From positions 1 through 64,000 of the forward strand of contig JAUWYL010000002.1 of the NCBI GenBank assembly GCA_030615855.1: DNA of 64,000 bases, in the 5' to 3' direction. The DNA comes from a bacterium (lineage in GTDB: Bacteria > UBP18 > UBA7526). Shown here piece after piece: positions 51,708 through 61,000 of the stretch. The translations under genes and the position numbers were made by a program. The notes under the pieces were generated by a model that did not search any database, was not told where the DNA came from, and worked only from the letters and a program-made list of their open reading frames with translations. Within the stretch, counting starts at the first letter, position 1. Each line of letters begins with the position of its first letter.

Positions 51708-52424
51708 CTATCCTTTTATTATTGGATTCTGTTGGTCAAACTGCGTGCTTCTAATTTTTTTATTCAAATATAAAAATGAAAATAGATAAAACAAATAACT
51801 GTAAAGCGCAATCACTAAAAGGTAAAGTTTCATAGCATTAACAATGACAAATATTGTTGTTAGAAAATGAATATTTGTTCTACCATAAAGAAATAACCTC
51901 ACAAACCGGCCTTTCGTTTTTAACTCCCTTTCCAGCTCAGAACTTCCATCAGGTAATTCCAATTTGGTTATAAAAAAAATAGTATCAACCAGCAGCCTTC
52001 CACTAACAGCAAACGCACAAAATACCCATATTAAAGGTTCTGGTTTCATCCGATACAATCCAATAGATATTGCAATAAACAACAATGGATCGACAAATCT
52101 GTCAACAACAGAATCAAGCCATGCACCATACACTGACGTTAAGGATTTCTCCTTGGCTATAAGACCATCGAGAAAATCAAATAATATTGACATATGAATA
52201 CATACCAATCCGGCAAATAAATATCTCCACTCTCCTATCCCGAAAAACAACATCGCCAACATAGCAAGGATAAATCCGGCAAGTGTAATCTGATTAGGAG
52301 TTACCCTAAATTTTACAATTATACCTGAGAGCTTCTTCGTCAGCCACCAATAGGGAAGATTTGAATACTGAACTATATATGGATGAGTGTCTATAAATTT
52401 CTTGCCTTTACTTGTTACCATCAA
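51708..52424 (-). CDS. CDP-alcohol phosphatidyltransferase family protein
   Basis: 238 residues. About six membrane helices. The CDP-AP motif D(x)2DG(x)2AR(x)8G(x)3D(x)3D reads DFLDGLIAK...G...D...D at about 88-117, with Lys where Arg is usual. All acidic metal ligands are present. It transfers a phospho-alcohol from CDP-alcohol to an acceptor (or CMP-phosphonate to a lipid). With a CMP-phosphonate route 9 kb upstream it is a good candidate to attach hydroxyethylphosphonate to a diglyceride, as an inference. Start overlaps the GT4 stop (ATGA). Confidence 0.85.
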   Translation of the reverse strand: MMVTSKGKKFIDTHPYIVQYSNLPYWWLTKKLSGIIVKFRVTPNQITLAGFILAMLAMLFFGIGEWRYLFAGLVCIHMSILFDFLDGLIAKEKSLTSVYGAWLDSVVDRFVDPLLFIAISIGLYRMKPEPLIWVFCAFAVSGRLLVDTIFFITKLELPDGSSELERELKTKGRFVRLFLYGRTNIHFLTTIFVIVNAMKLYLLVIALYSYLFYLFSFLYLNKKIRSTQFDQQNPIIKG

Positions 52425-53587
52425 ATTTTTCCTTTCAATGACATATCCACAATAGTGGGGATTAAATTATCCCAATCGTATCTACGCACTGTCCTCATTC
52501 CATTCTTCTTCAACTTCTTTAACCTATCACTGTCTTCGAACATTTTTATAATTGCTTTTGCTAACTCTTTATAATTACCAGAGTTATAAAAGATAATATT
52601 CGCTCCCTCATTGGAAACTTCTTCGATCCCTTTTAATCTGGACGAGCATACTGCTGTTGCGCTTGCCCAGTATTCAAGGAGTTTTAAAGTCAGTACAAGA
52701 TGATTCGGTAGAATGGGAATGCGTGTTATTACCCCTATATCAGCATCGGAAAGATATTTTTTAACATCTTGGTAAGGTAGCCATCCGGTAAAAACAAAAT
52801 TTCCAGAGATTCCGAGTTCTTCCACTCTTTTCCTAATATCATTCAGACAAGAACCCCCTCCTAAAATATAAATCTTTACACCAGTGCATTTCTTTAATAT
52901 ATAAGGCGTCGCTTCCACAAGGTCTATCAGCCCGTCCCTTTCATCAATCCCTCCATGATGAATAATCCTTCTTTGCCTTCCCATTCTTACATCCGACATT
53001 AAACCTTTTACTTCTGCCCCATCATAAACCACATACATCTTATCTTCTTTTATTCCTTTTTTTACCAGATGTTCCTTCATAGCTTGGGTTACTACTATTA
53101 CGGTATCGCTTAACTTCCCTGTTGTATATTCGAGAAACATCAATAACTTAACTGTACACCTTTTTAATCTTCCCTTAGCGTTAGCCAATAAATATTCGGT
53201 GCTTAAATCGGTAATATCCAAAATTACCTTTTTTCTAAAAATCTTTGCCCAAAAAAGAACAGGTAAGGCAGCGACACTATTATGAACGAAAAATAGGTTA
53301 ACTTTTGTCAAGCGTGGTATCAGAAGAAAAAATAATTGAAACACAAATAGAGCAGAATCAATAATAGGGCTTCTTTTGCCAGATAAGCCAAAAAGCCGGA
53401 TTACTTTTATGCCTGAAAGATAGTTTTTATCAGAAGGAGCCATAATAATCACATTTTCTCCCCTCTTGGCAAACTCAATAGCAACTTTTCTTGTTCTTAA
53501 ACCTCCTCCACGAGGTGGAGAAATTCTATCTTGTGTAGCTACTATGATTCTATTATAAACACCTTTCACGACTCTTCTTCTACCCAT
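52421..53587 (-). CDS. GT4-family glycosyltransferase
   Basis: 388 residues. N-terminal PPRGGGLRTRKVAIEFAKRGENVIIMAP, C-terminal VVYDGAEV, IIHHGGIDERDGLIDLVEA, FTGWLPYQDVKKYLSDADIGV and LKLLEYWASATAVCS (E-x7-E-like donor site). Soluble GT-B. Probably builds the head group or glycan of this locus. Confidence 0.87.
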   Translation of the reverse strand: MGRRRVVKGVYNRIIVATQDRISPPRGGGLRTRKVAIEFAKRGENVIIMAPSDKNYLSGIKVIRLFGLSGKRSPIIDSALFVFQLFFLLIPRLTKVNLFFVHNSVAALPVLFWAKIFRKKVILDITDLSTEYLLANAKGRLKRCTVKLLMFLEYTTGKLSDTVIVVTQAMKEHLVKKGIKEDKMYVVYDGAEVKGLMSDVRMGRQRRIIHHGGIDERDGLIDLVEATPYILKKCTGVKIYILGGGSCLNDIRKRVEELGISGNFVFTGWLPYQDVKKYLSDADIGVITRIPILPNHLVLTLKLLEYWASATAVCSSRLKGIEEVSNEGANIIFYNSGNYKELAKAIIKMFEDSDRLKKLKKNGMRTVRRYDWDNLIPTIVDMSLKGKI

Positions 53588-53667
53588 TCATTTATAACAC
53601 CTTATGAACATTTTATCTGCTTTTTGATTAATGCTGTCCCTCTTTGGCAAAGTAGTCTCGGTGCCTT

Positions 53668-54378
53668 TCAGATTCTCTGGCAACTTATCAGCATTTTTTC
53701 AGCAGCAGGATTATTGAAAAAATCATCCACTATCTCTAATTTTGAATATAAACAAAGTGCAATCTTCACAATAGGATTTATTTTTTGGGGTAAATTCTTT
53801 CTGGATGTTTTTGTGTATACTTTCATAAATAAATTTATAAGTGGCCATCCAATATACCTTACCTTAATATTTTTGTAACCACATTTAATTAATTTATCTA
53901 CAATTTCTGTTTTATTATACCGCCGGATATGTCCTGCCAGTTCGTCGTCAATACTCCAAGCATCAGGATTGTTGGGCACCGTGATAATAATCCAACCGTT
54001 GAGTTTCAAAGCTTTTCTCAAATTGAGCAACGCTTGCGTGTCTTCCCGGATGTGTTCAAGAATTTCTCCGCAGATTATCAAGTCATACTTCTGTGTAAAG
54101 GGGAAAGAAACCAAATCTCCCAAGTAAGTTGGACCATTGGCATATTGCTTCGCGCTCTCGATGCGGTTGGGATCTACGTCAATTCCTTCAACCTCATAGC
54201 CCATTTTTTCGACAACATGCATAAAGTTGCCAGCCCCGCAACCTGCATCAAGAATTCTGATGTTTTTTCTATCTTCAAATATTTTCTTGATGGTTCTGAT
54301 GATGTTTCTTTTTCTATTCTGAAACCTAGGAGAATGAAGCTGAATTCTTTCGCTACTTATTTTTGTTTCGGATTTCAT
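53668..54378 (-). CDS. Class I SAM-dependent methyltransferase
   Basis: About 236 residues from the ATG at 54378. SAM motif I ILDAGCGAGNF (about 40-50), VEGIDVDPNRI (motif II), DLIICGEILEHI, then LKLNGWIIITVPN. O- or N-methyltransferase of unknown target, perhaps a sugar or phospho head group. Adjacent to a second methyltransferase. Confidence 0.85.
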   Translation of the reverse strand: MKSETKISSERIQLHSPRFQNRKRNIIRTIKKIFEDRKNIRILDAGCGAGNFMHVVEKMGYEVEGIDVDPNRIESAKQYANGPTYLGDLVSFPFTQKYDLIICGEILEHIREDTQALLNLRKALKLNGWIIITVPNNPDAWSIDDELAGHIRRYNKTEIVDKLIKCGYKNIKVRYIGWPLINLFMKVYTKTSRKNLPQKINPIVKIALCLYSKLEIVDDFFNNPAAEKMLISCQRI

Positions 54379-54393
54379 CCAGATCAATACCTT

Positions 54394-55191
54394 TTATTTC
54401 TTGCGTGCCTTAATGACTATTGTATGGCCTTTTGCGAACGGACAGAATATTGAATCTATTTTAGCAATGGCAGTTACTAAAGGGAAAAGATTTTTATATA
54501 CAGCAAAAAGTCGGGACTTTTCAATATTTTCGATTTCTGCCCCACCCCAACCTTCTCGCTCGATGATTTTTCTACTCAATATTCTTCTGCTAAGATAAGT
54601 TATCGATCTAACCAATGTCGGAAACAAAAAGTTAACTGTGTACATTTTCTGAACCACAAATTTTGATCCTATTAGCATACGATTGATCTGTTGTTCACTA
54701 TACCCTTCCCTATCATGTCCAATATCCCACTCGGTGATACCTGCAAGTTTTTTAAAGAATTTATAAAACCCAAATGTAGGTTTTAGATTAGGCGTTGTTA
54801 TCACCAAGATTCCATTTGTTTTTAAAACTCTGTATGCTTCTTCAATCAGGGCTAAATCATCCTCAATATGTTCAATAACTTCAGAGCAAATAATTTTATT
54901 GAAGGATTTTTCCTTAAATGGTAAATTAATTGCGCCACCAGTGACGAATGCAGTCGATCTCCAGTGTGCACTCGCTCTTAGATTATTCTGACGATTATAG
55001 TCTATTCCTACAGTAAAATCTACATCTTTCGCTATACGCCCTATAAAATATCCACTCCCAGAACCTATTTCTAAGACTCTATCCTCTTTTTGGAGATTTG
55101 CAAGAGTCAAAATATGAGGCAATCTCAATCTATGGGTGAGACTATACTCAGATATAGAAGGAACATGAGACTTTTCTCTTTTTGATGCCAT
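54394..55191 (-). CDS. Class I SAM-dependent methyltransferase (second)
   Basis: 265 residues. Motif I VLEIGSGSGYFIG (about 39-51), VGIDYNR, ICSEVIEHIEDD and LKTNGILVITTPN. It is clearly of the same superfamily as the neighbour at 53668, though divergent. The target is unknown; the B12-radical-SAM gene directly upstream suggests a modification cassette. Confidence 0.85.
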   Translation of the reverse strand: MASKREKSHVPSISEYSLTHRLRLPHILTLANLQKEDRVLEIGSGSGYFIGRIAKDVDFTVGIDYNRQNNLRASAHWRSTAFVTGGAINLPFKEKSFNKIICSEVIEHIEDDLALIEEAYRVLKTNGILVITTPNLKPTFGFYKFFKKLAGITEWDIGHDREGYSEQQINRMLIGSKFVVQKMYTVNFLFPTLVRSITYLSRRILSRKIIEREGWGGAEIENIEKSRLFAVYKNLFPLVTAIAKIDSIFCPFAKGHTIVIKARKK

Positions 55192-55194
55192 ATA

Positions 55195-56652
55195 TTACTC
55201 CGTTTGCTGCAACATACCTCGATAATACAAATATCTCCTGAAAAAAGAACCAGTACCTCTAATTAATCTCTTCAAATCCTGGAATGAGCTAGAGTATCTA
55301 ATCAATGTCTTAAGAATATAGCTGGGGCGGAGATAGAATTTCTTCCATGCTAAAGCGAAAGCTCTTTCCAAATCCTCTTTGCTCATTTCTGCCGTCACAA
55401 TTACTGCTTTTGCTGCGCCATCAAAATCTCGCCAGTTTTTTGCTTTTAATAAACCTTTTGATTTTAGTTGGCTATAATATTCAGTCCCAGGAAGTGGCGT
55501 CACAATTGAAAACTGAACAGCATAGGGGTCTAATTCTATAGCAAATTCAATTGTTTCATTAACTGTATCCCAATTTTCACCAGACAAACCAAACATAAAT
55601 GTCCCATAATCTTTTATGCCAACCTCTTTTGTTATTCTAAAAGCTTCTCTTACTTGATTTAAGGTTATCTGTTTTTTACATCTATCAAGAATTTTTTGAG
55701 AACCAGACTCCACACCGTACTTGATAAATTCGCACCCGGCTTCCTTCATTGCGCTTAACATCTCTCTGTCTACATCTACTCTTCCAAAACAACTCCAGGA
55801 AATCTTGATGCCTCTTTTTATTATCTCATTGCATATAGATACTACCCTCCTTTTCCCAATGGTAAAAGTATCATCATCAAATTCAATTGCCTTCACTCTG
55901 TACTTATCTTTTAAAATTTCTATCTCATCCACCACATTCTCGGCACTTCTTGTTCTTAATTTATGTCCATACATCACCTGCGGCCAAAGACAGTAAGTGC
56001 AACGATAAGGACAACCTCTGCTGGATATCATAAGGACAGATGGCGATTTATATAAATGTGGGTCATAATATTTCATGTTAAACAAATGCCATGCTGGGAA
56101 AGGTAACTTGTCAAGGTCAGAAATCAACGGACGATCAGGATTCTCAACTACTTCTCCCTCTTTTCTAAAAGATAACCCCTTAATATTCTCTACTTTTTCA
56201 CCATCTCTGAGGCACTTACACAAATCAAGTATAGTATATTCAAATTCTCCTCTCAAAATATAATCAATATAGCCATAAGAGTCTAACAAGTCTTTTGAAA
56301 AATAAGTTGAATGTGCGCCAATCAGAGCAACTTTGGCTGACGAGTTTTCCTTTATCTTCTGTACCATTGATAAATCATTTTCGATAGAAGGAGTTGACGT
56401 TTCGACTATAACTAAACCATAAGAATTCTTCTGGACGATTTCTGCCACCTTCTGTTCATCAAAATCCTCGGCTACCGCATCAACGAAGTCAACAGTAAAC
56501 CCCTCTTTCTCCAACACCACCGCCGTATAGGCCATATAAATCGGGAATGGCAAAACTTTATCTTTCCGAGTATGGGGCCATCTACTATTACTTCTGACTC
56601 CATACCCTGATTCGCTATACCACGGAGGGTTTAAAAGCAAAATTTTAAACAT
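55195..56652 (-). CDS. B12-binding radical SAM protein
   Basis: 485 residues. Cobalamin-binding domain (about 1-150: LLLNPPWYSESGYGVRSNS, then VALIGAHSTYFSKDLL) and radical SAM domain with SRGCPYRCTYCLWP (CxxxCxxC, about 209-222), then DDDTFTIGKRRV and the FGLSGENWDTVN segment. A similar architecture is used by Fom3 to C-methylate CMP-hydroxyethylphosphonate, and by many lipid/polyketide methylases. Which of these applies cannot be read from sequence. Confidence 0.86.
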   Translation of the reverse strand: MFKILLLNPPWYSESGYGVRSNSRWPHTRKDKVLPFPIYMAYTAVVLEKEGFTVDFVDAVAEDFDEQKVAEIVQKNSYGLVIVETSTPSIENDLSMVQKIKENSSAKVALIGAHSTYFSKDLLDSYGYIDYILRGEFEYTILDLCKCLRDGEKVENIKGLSFRKEGEVVENPDRPLISDLDKLPFPAWHLFNMKYYDPHLYKSPSVLMISSRGCPYRCTYCLWPQVMYGHKLRTRSAENVVDEIEILKDKYRVKAIEFDDDTFTIGKRRVVSICNEIIKRGIKISWSCFGRVDVDREMLSAMKEAGCEFIKYGVESGSQKILDRCKKQITLNQVREAFRITKEVGIKDYGTFMFGLSGENWDTVNETIEFAIELDPYAVQFSIVTPLPGTEYYSQLKSKGLLKAKNWRDFDGAAKAVIVTAEMSKEDLERAFALAWKKFYLRPSYILKTLIRYSSSFQDLKRLIRGTGSFFRRYLYYRGMLQQTE

Positions 56653-56676
56653 AACGAAAACCCCACTTATTCTATC

Positions 56677-57540
56677 TTACTCTTCACTCCTCTCCAATCT
56701 TAAGTTGGCTATCTGTTCGGCAATAAGGCCCATCATAAAAATTATCACTGCCGTTGTCATTAAAAATAGTGAAAGTCCGGTATATCTTCCTCCAGGAGTA
56801 GAGAAGATTTTGTAAATAGCGTGGGTCAAGCCCATAACAAAGAACATAAAACTCATAGGTAAAAACACGCGCAAAGGGGTAAACAAGGTGGCAATTCTTA
56901 ATATTATTAGAATAAATTTTAGACCATCGGATACTATATTTATCTTACTTTTTCCACTTCTTCTTTTCCTTGTTTTTATGGGAATATAGCCCACGCTGTA
57001 TCCCGCCCGGAATAAAGCCAAGGTGATGGTTGAAGGGTAGGAAAAATGATTGGGCAAAAGATATATGAACTTCTTTGCTACTTCCGCTTTTATTGCTCTG
57101 AAACCGCTGGTTAAATCCTGAACCTTTTCATTGCTAAGATAAGAAGCAAAACTGTTATATACTTTATTTGCCAATTTCCTATGCCCGGGAGCGGGTGAAT
57201 CTTTCTGCCTTGCACCAACTACCATATCGTAGCGGGTTATCTGCTCTAAAATCCTGGGGATATCATCAGGGTTATGTTGTCCATCGCCATCCATGGTTAT
57301 CCATACATCTCCCCTGGCCTTCCTCATTCCGGTCTTAACAGACGCGCCATTGCCTTTATTATAAGGATGGCTAATCAGTAAGGCACCAGCCTTTTTCGCC
57401 TCCTCCCCGGTATTGTCACAGGAACAATCATCTACCACAACAACCTGGTCATTTTCACCTATGACTGACTTCACCTCTCTCACTAAATTACCGATAACCA
57501 ACTCCTCATTATATGCCGGAATTATAACCGTTACCTTCAT
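56677..57540 (-). CDS. GT2 polyprenol-phosphate glycosyltransferase (DPM1/ArnC-like)
   Basis: 287 residues. VTVIIPAYNEELVIGNLVREV, VVDDCSCDNT, GNGASVKTGMRKA, MDGDGQHNPDD (DxD at about 89-91), DLTSGFRAIK, and two C-terminal helices (about 215-235 and 255-275) as in lipid-phosphate-sugar synthases. Start overlaps the upstream gene as ATGA. Confidence 0.87.
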   Translation of the reverse strand: MKVTVIIPAYNEELVIGNLVREVKSVIGENDQVVVVDDCSCDNTGEEAKKAGALLISHPYNKGNGASVKTGMRKARGDVWITMDGDGQHNPDDIPRILEQITRYDMVVGARQKDSPAPGHRKLANKVYNSFASYLSNEKVQDLTSGFRAIKAEVAKKFIYLLPNHFSYPSTITLALFRAGYSVGYIPIKTRKRRSGKSKINIVSDGLKFILIILRIATLFTPLRVFLPMSFMFFVMGLTHAIYKIFSTPGGRYTGLSLFLMTTAVIIFMMGLIAEQIANLRLERSEE

Positions 57541-59552
57541 TTTGGACTCCCTTCACTAATTTCTATTACTTTGTATAACCTATTAGAATAGAGTATATTT
57601 AGAAACTCTTTTTGTTTCACATGATCCATTAATATTTCGAAATACTTATTATCAACCAGTAATAGCCAATGGGTAAAATATTTTTTAGTCGAATCTGTAA
57701 CCTTTCCTCCGGGAAATTTCTCTTCCAACCATTTTCCCTTATTATCCATTACACACTTGGCTTCTAAATAACGATCTCTATCTGAAATCAGAAAGGTAGC
57801 TATGCAAGACTCATGCTTTCCGCTAGCAAATTTATCACCCAACAGTACCAGACGTTTTTTGATATTGTTTCTTTGAATAAACCGAATAGCTCTAACATAG
57901 TATTCGTTCCACATAATACGTACCTTATATTCTTCATCATAGAAGTATAAATTGTTCACATCATAACACACTTCCTCAAACCAGTGGTCAAGTTCGGTCT
58001 TGGTAGAGGTAGTAATTTGATGAAAATTGTATAAGTAATATTCAAAACCTATGAGGATCATGATTAAAACTAACCAAATATATCTAAATCGTAAATAAAT
58101 AAAATGGCATACGAAATAAATCATCAAGGCTAAAAATAAGGATAAAAAAAGAAATTCAAGAAGATATGTTCGCCCTATACCACCAATAACACTAAGACTA
58201 AGCCAATTAATTATATACTTCGTGCCATAAAAATGTATGCAATAATATAAAATAGCAATAAAACTTATTCCAATGATATACCACGAAAGATGCTTACGAA
58301 TAAAATTGATAAGAGAAGAATAAAATTTCTGAATCAAGAGACACATTGCATATAAAAACAAAAGAACAAAACCAATCAGACAGATAATTTTCATAGGTTC
58401 GTAACGGCCACCCGTCGAATTAAGCTGCATTCCCCAATGATTGATAAATAAAAAAATCATGATAAAAGCTGTATTCAATTTAAATTCTCTACGAGAATCA
58501 TAACCTGAGAACATAATAGGCAGACTTAGCGCAGCGATAAAATAATATAGTGGATTGAAATGATAATAATGGGTTATTAACATAAAATTTACCGAAAGTA
58601 AGATTAGCATATAAACCAATTTCTCTTCCAATGAAAAACTTGTTTGCCCGGAAACATAAATTAAAGAAAAAATTAAAAGAGTAAATAAATAAGTGGCAAT
58701 CCAGGCTCCCAAAAAATTATAAAAATATATAGCCTGTATTACATCAAAACCAAATATACCGGGCAGTCGAAATATTTTGAAGACAACGATAATAACGGTG
58801 AGAATGGTTAAAAAGGAGGAGAGGAAAAAATTCAGATTCGCTTTCGGACGTCGGGTCAACAATAAAAATATCATAACGATATTCAAGATGGAAAGATAGA
58901 TGAACATTGCTATGACAAAATTTAATATCGGGACAAATTGTATTTTACCAAATATTGACAATAAATAAAAAACAGGGGCAAATAGCAAATAATATTTATA
59001 CAATCCGCCAACATTGCTAAAATCAAAGCCATAGCCACCTTCACCAAATTTGTCAAAATAGGACCATCTAAACAACATCATTTGAGCATAATTATTTTCG
59101 TCCACATTCCCGAAAAAAGTATCTGGCTTCTCAAGTGGAATCAAAAAACCTGGAGTAAAATATAGAATGGCAAACAACAAGAGCATTATTAGCGCTAAAA
59201 AACCAATGGATGAATAAGAAAATGATTTAATCCATTTCCAGAATATGTTCTTAACGCTTGAGGTCAATTTTTTAAACGTTGGAAATGCGAGATAGACCAA
59301 AAATGCGCTTCCCAAAAAATATAATATGTCACCAGAAATCATACCGATTGGAGAATCCCAGTAATATATATGATGTTCCCAGGGAATAAAAAGAGAGAAA
59401 AGAAAGGATAGGCCATACTTCCCTTGCCGATGAAGAATGGGACCGATAGCGAATATCCTAATCATAATATAGGCAAATAATAACATGAAGTTAATAATAA
59501 ATGAAGCATAAAAATATGTTGAAAAAAAACTATTCTCAATCTCTTTTTTCAT
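57537..59552 (-). CDS. Multi-pass membrane protein, GT-C-like
   Basis: 671 residues with about 12 hydrophobic helices. Large loop after helix 1 (FAIGPILHRQGKYGLSF, WDSPIGMISGDILYFLG), and a soluble C-terminal region (about 540-671) with KRLVLLGDKFASGKHESCIATF. Matches the general pattern of dolichol/undecaprenol-type sugar transferases or polymerases, without a recognisable named family. The ATG overlaps the stop of a small remnant frame. Confidence 0.65.
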   Translation of the reverse strand: MKKEIENSFFSTYFYASFIINFMLLFAYIMIRIFAIGPILHRQGKYGLSFLFSLFIPWEHHIYYWDSPIGMISGDILYFLGSAFLVYLAFPTFKKLTSSVKNIFWKWIKSFSYSSIGFLALIMLLLFAILYFTPGFLIPLEKPDTFFGNVDENNYAQMMLFRWSYFDKFGEGGYGFDFSNVGGLYKYYLLFAPVFYLLSIFGKIQFVPILNFVIAMFIYLSILNIVMIFLLLTRRPKANLNFFLSSFLTILTVIIVVFKIFRLPGIFGFDVIQAIYFYNFLGAWIATYLFTLLIFSLIYVSGQTSFSLEEKLVYMLILLSVNFMLITHYYHFNPLYYFIAALSLPIMFSGYDSRREFKLNTAFIMIFLFINHWGMQLNSTGGRYEPMKIICLIGFVLLFLYAMCLLIQKFYSSLINFIRKHLSWYIIGISFIAILYYCIHFYGTKYIINWLSLSVIGGIGRTYLLEFLFLSLFLALMIYFVCHFIYLRFRYIWLVLIMILIGFEYYLYNFHQITTSTKTELDHWFEEVCYDVNNLYFYDEEYKVRIMWNEYYVRAIRFIQRNNIKKRLVLLGDKFASGKHESCIATFLISDRDRYLEAKCVMDNKGKWLEEKFPGGKVTDSTKKYFTHWLLLVDNKYFEILMDHVKQKEFLNILYSNRLYKVIEISEGSPK

Positions 59553-59659
59553 GGTTTATCTCTAAACATCTTTCTGCCTTTCTTTGGCCTGTAGTTCCAC
59601 AAGAAGGCCACCAAAACACCAGCAATAAGTGCTCCAGATACCCATAGATAGAAAGGCTT
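59549..59659 (-). pseudogene. C-terminal remnant of a small membrane protein (GtrA-like?)
   Basis: An open stretch of 36 codons directly after a stop, with no start codon: FYLWVSGALIAGVLVAFLWN then YRPKKGRKMFRDKP, ending in an ATGA overlap with the next gene. One transmembrane helix and a basic tail, as at the end of GtrA or similar lipid-linked-sugar flippases. The N-terminal part is missing. A decayed gene is the simplest reading; the family call is weak. Confidence 0.4.
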
Positions 59660-59676
59660 TCAATTTATGATATTTA

Positions 59677-60549
59677 CTACTTTCCAATGTTTTCTAAAAT
59701 TCTCACCATACTTTTTTTGTCTATTCTTCTAGGGCCATCGTTAATCTTATTGTATCCCATAATCTTGTCTGCAATCATTTCAACGTTAAAATTCTTTATC
59801 TTTGGTGGAATAAAGGATCTCTTCAATAATGTAACTAATTCTTCCGTTGAACCAAGATTAAACAATTCTGGTAATCCTTCAAAATCCATATATTCGACAA
59901 AATGAGGAAGTAACATTCCACAGGCAGTTCCATGGCTGACACCATATTTGATTGTGATAGGATAGGATGCAGCATGCACAACATTTGTTTTAGCTATTGC
60001 TATCGCTTGCCCAGCCAGATTTCCAGTAGTTATTAACTTGTTAATATCATTTTTGCTTAAGTGGTGACTGAGCTTATTTAAATATTTGTTAATCAAATAG
60101 ATGGCTTTTTTTGAGTAGTTTTTGCTTTGCAAAGTAGCATTTTTGGACCAAAGAGATTCTATAGCATGAGACAAAGCGTCAAAAGTAGTTGACTGCCTAA
60201 CACTAAAGGAGAGAGCTTTAGGCATCCTGTAATCCATTTTTAGTACTGGCTTTTTTGTAGGGATGGATATTTTTTCTCTTCCCCAGACAGTAGCATAAGG
60301 GGTCATAGATGCTCCGGCAGCAGTTGTGGGAATTGCTATACATCTTTTATCTTTAGAAATAATTTTCGCCGCATCTATAACACTTCCTCCACCAACGCCT
60401 ATAACTACATCTTTACTATTTTTTATCTCTAATACTTCTTCAGTTGGTGGTTTTGTAATCTTTAAAAAACTTACATCTCTATATTTTTTTGAAATCAGTT
60501 TTGCATAATCCTTCGTATGCTTGCTATGAATTATCAGAGCAGATTGCAT
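59677..60549 (-). CDS. Iron-type alcohol dehydrogenase, probable phosphonoacetaldehyde reductase (FomC/PhpC-like)
   Basis: 290 residues from the ATG at 60549, chosen because it overlaps the upstream stop; the longer frame reads through the ppd gene. NAD(P)-binding GVGGGSVIDAAKI (about 51-63), metal-ligand DALSHAIESLWS (D-x3-H at about 124-128) and VSHGTACGMLLPH (H at about 212 and 222). Shorter than the usual 380 residues. Group III metal-dependent dehydrogenases in phosphonate clusters (FomC, PhpC, DhpG) reduce phosphonoacetaldehyde to 2-hydroxyethylphosphonate. The adjoining pepM and ppd genes make that the likely reaction. Confidence 0.82.
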   Translation of the reverse strand: MQSALIIHSKHTKDYAKLISKKYRDVSFLKITKPPTEEVLEIKNSKDVVIGVGGGSVIDAAKIISKDKRCIAIPTTAAGASMTPYATVWGREKISIPTKKPVLKMDYRMPKALSFSVRQSTTFDALSHAIESLWSKNATLQSKNYSKKAIYLINKYLNKLSHHLSKNDINKLITTGNLAGQAIAIAKTNVVHAASYPITIKYGVSHGTACGMLLPHFVEYMDFEGLPELFNLGSTEELVTLLKRSFIPPKIKNFNVEMIADKIMGYNKINDGPRRIDKKSMVRILENIGK

Positions 60550-61000
60550 TTCTAAATCGCCTCTTGATTTGTTTTGGTGACAAAGGTATTCTTGGTGCAT
60601 CGCCTTTTTCTTTGCTAACCTTCAGGACCACTGTATTTGGTGCAATTTTTGCAAAATTAATAACATCAGAGCAAGTTGGCTGTGCGCCAGTCGAACTATG
60701 GCAACCGTTATCTAAAATGTAATGCTTTAGATTTTTTGGATTTAACTTTTTATGCAACGCTAATGTTCCCAGAGACATAAGTGTCTCTGCATCTCCCGAT
60801 ATGACAATAACCTTATGCTTTGAATTAATAGCAATTCCCAGTCCGATTCCTAAAGTGCATCCCATGCTACCTTGCACATAGAAATTTCTCGGCCTGTCTT
60901 TTACAGCATAAAGCTCCCTAGAAATCATTCCTGTAGAAGATATGATTATCTCATCTTTTACATTCTTTACTATTTTTCTAATGGCATCAATTCGTTTCAT
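60524..61000 (-). CDS. Phosphonopyruvate decarboxylase, C-terminal (PP/TPP-binding) subunit
   Basis: 158 residues. SSTGMISRELYAVKDRPRNF, then MGCTLGIGLGIA, VISGDAETLMSLGTLA (the GDG of the TPP-binding motif is GDA here) and LDNGCHSSTGAQPT, matching the second half of Ppd enzymes (typical 'LDN..H.STGGQ'). Ppd converts phosphonopyruvate to phosphonoacetaldehyde plus CO2, driving the unfavourable PepM step. Single-gene Ppd is about 380 residues; here the protein is split from the preceding gene with a four-base overlap, as in the ComDE sulfopyruvate decarboxylase. Confidence 0.88.
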   Translation of the reverse strand: MKRIDAIRKIVKNVKDEIIISSTGMISRELYAVKDRPRNFYVQGSMGCTLGIGLGIAINSKHKVIVISGDAETLMSLGTLALHKKLNPKNLKHYILDNGCHSSTGAQPTCSDVINFAKIAPNTVVLKVSKEKGDAPRIPLSPKQIKRRFRNAICSDNS

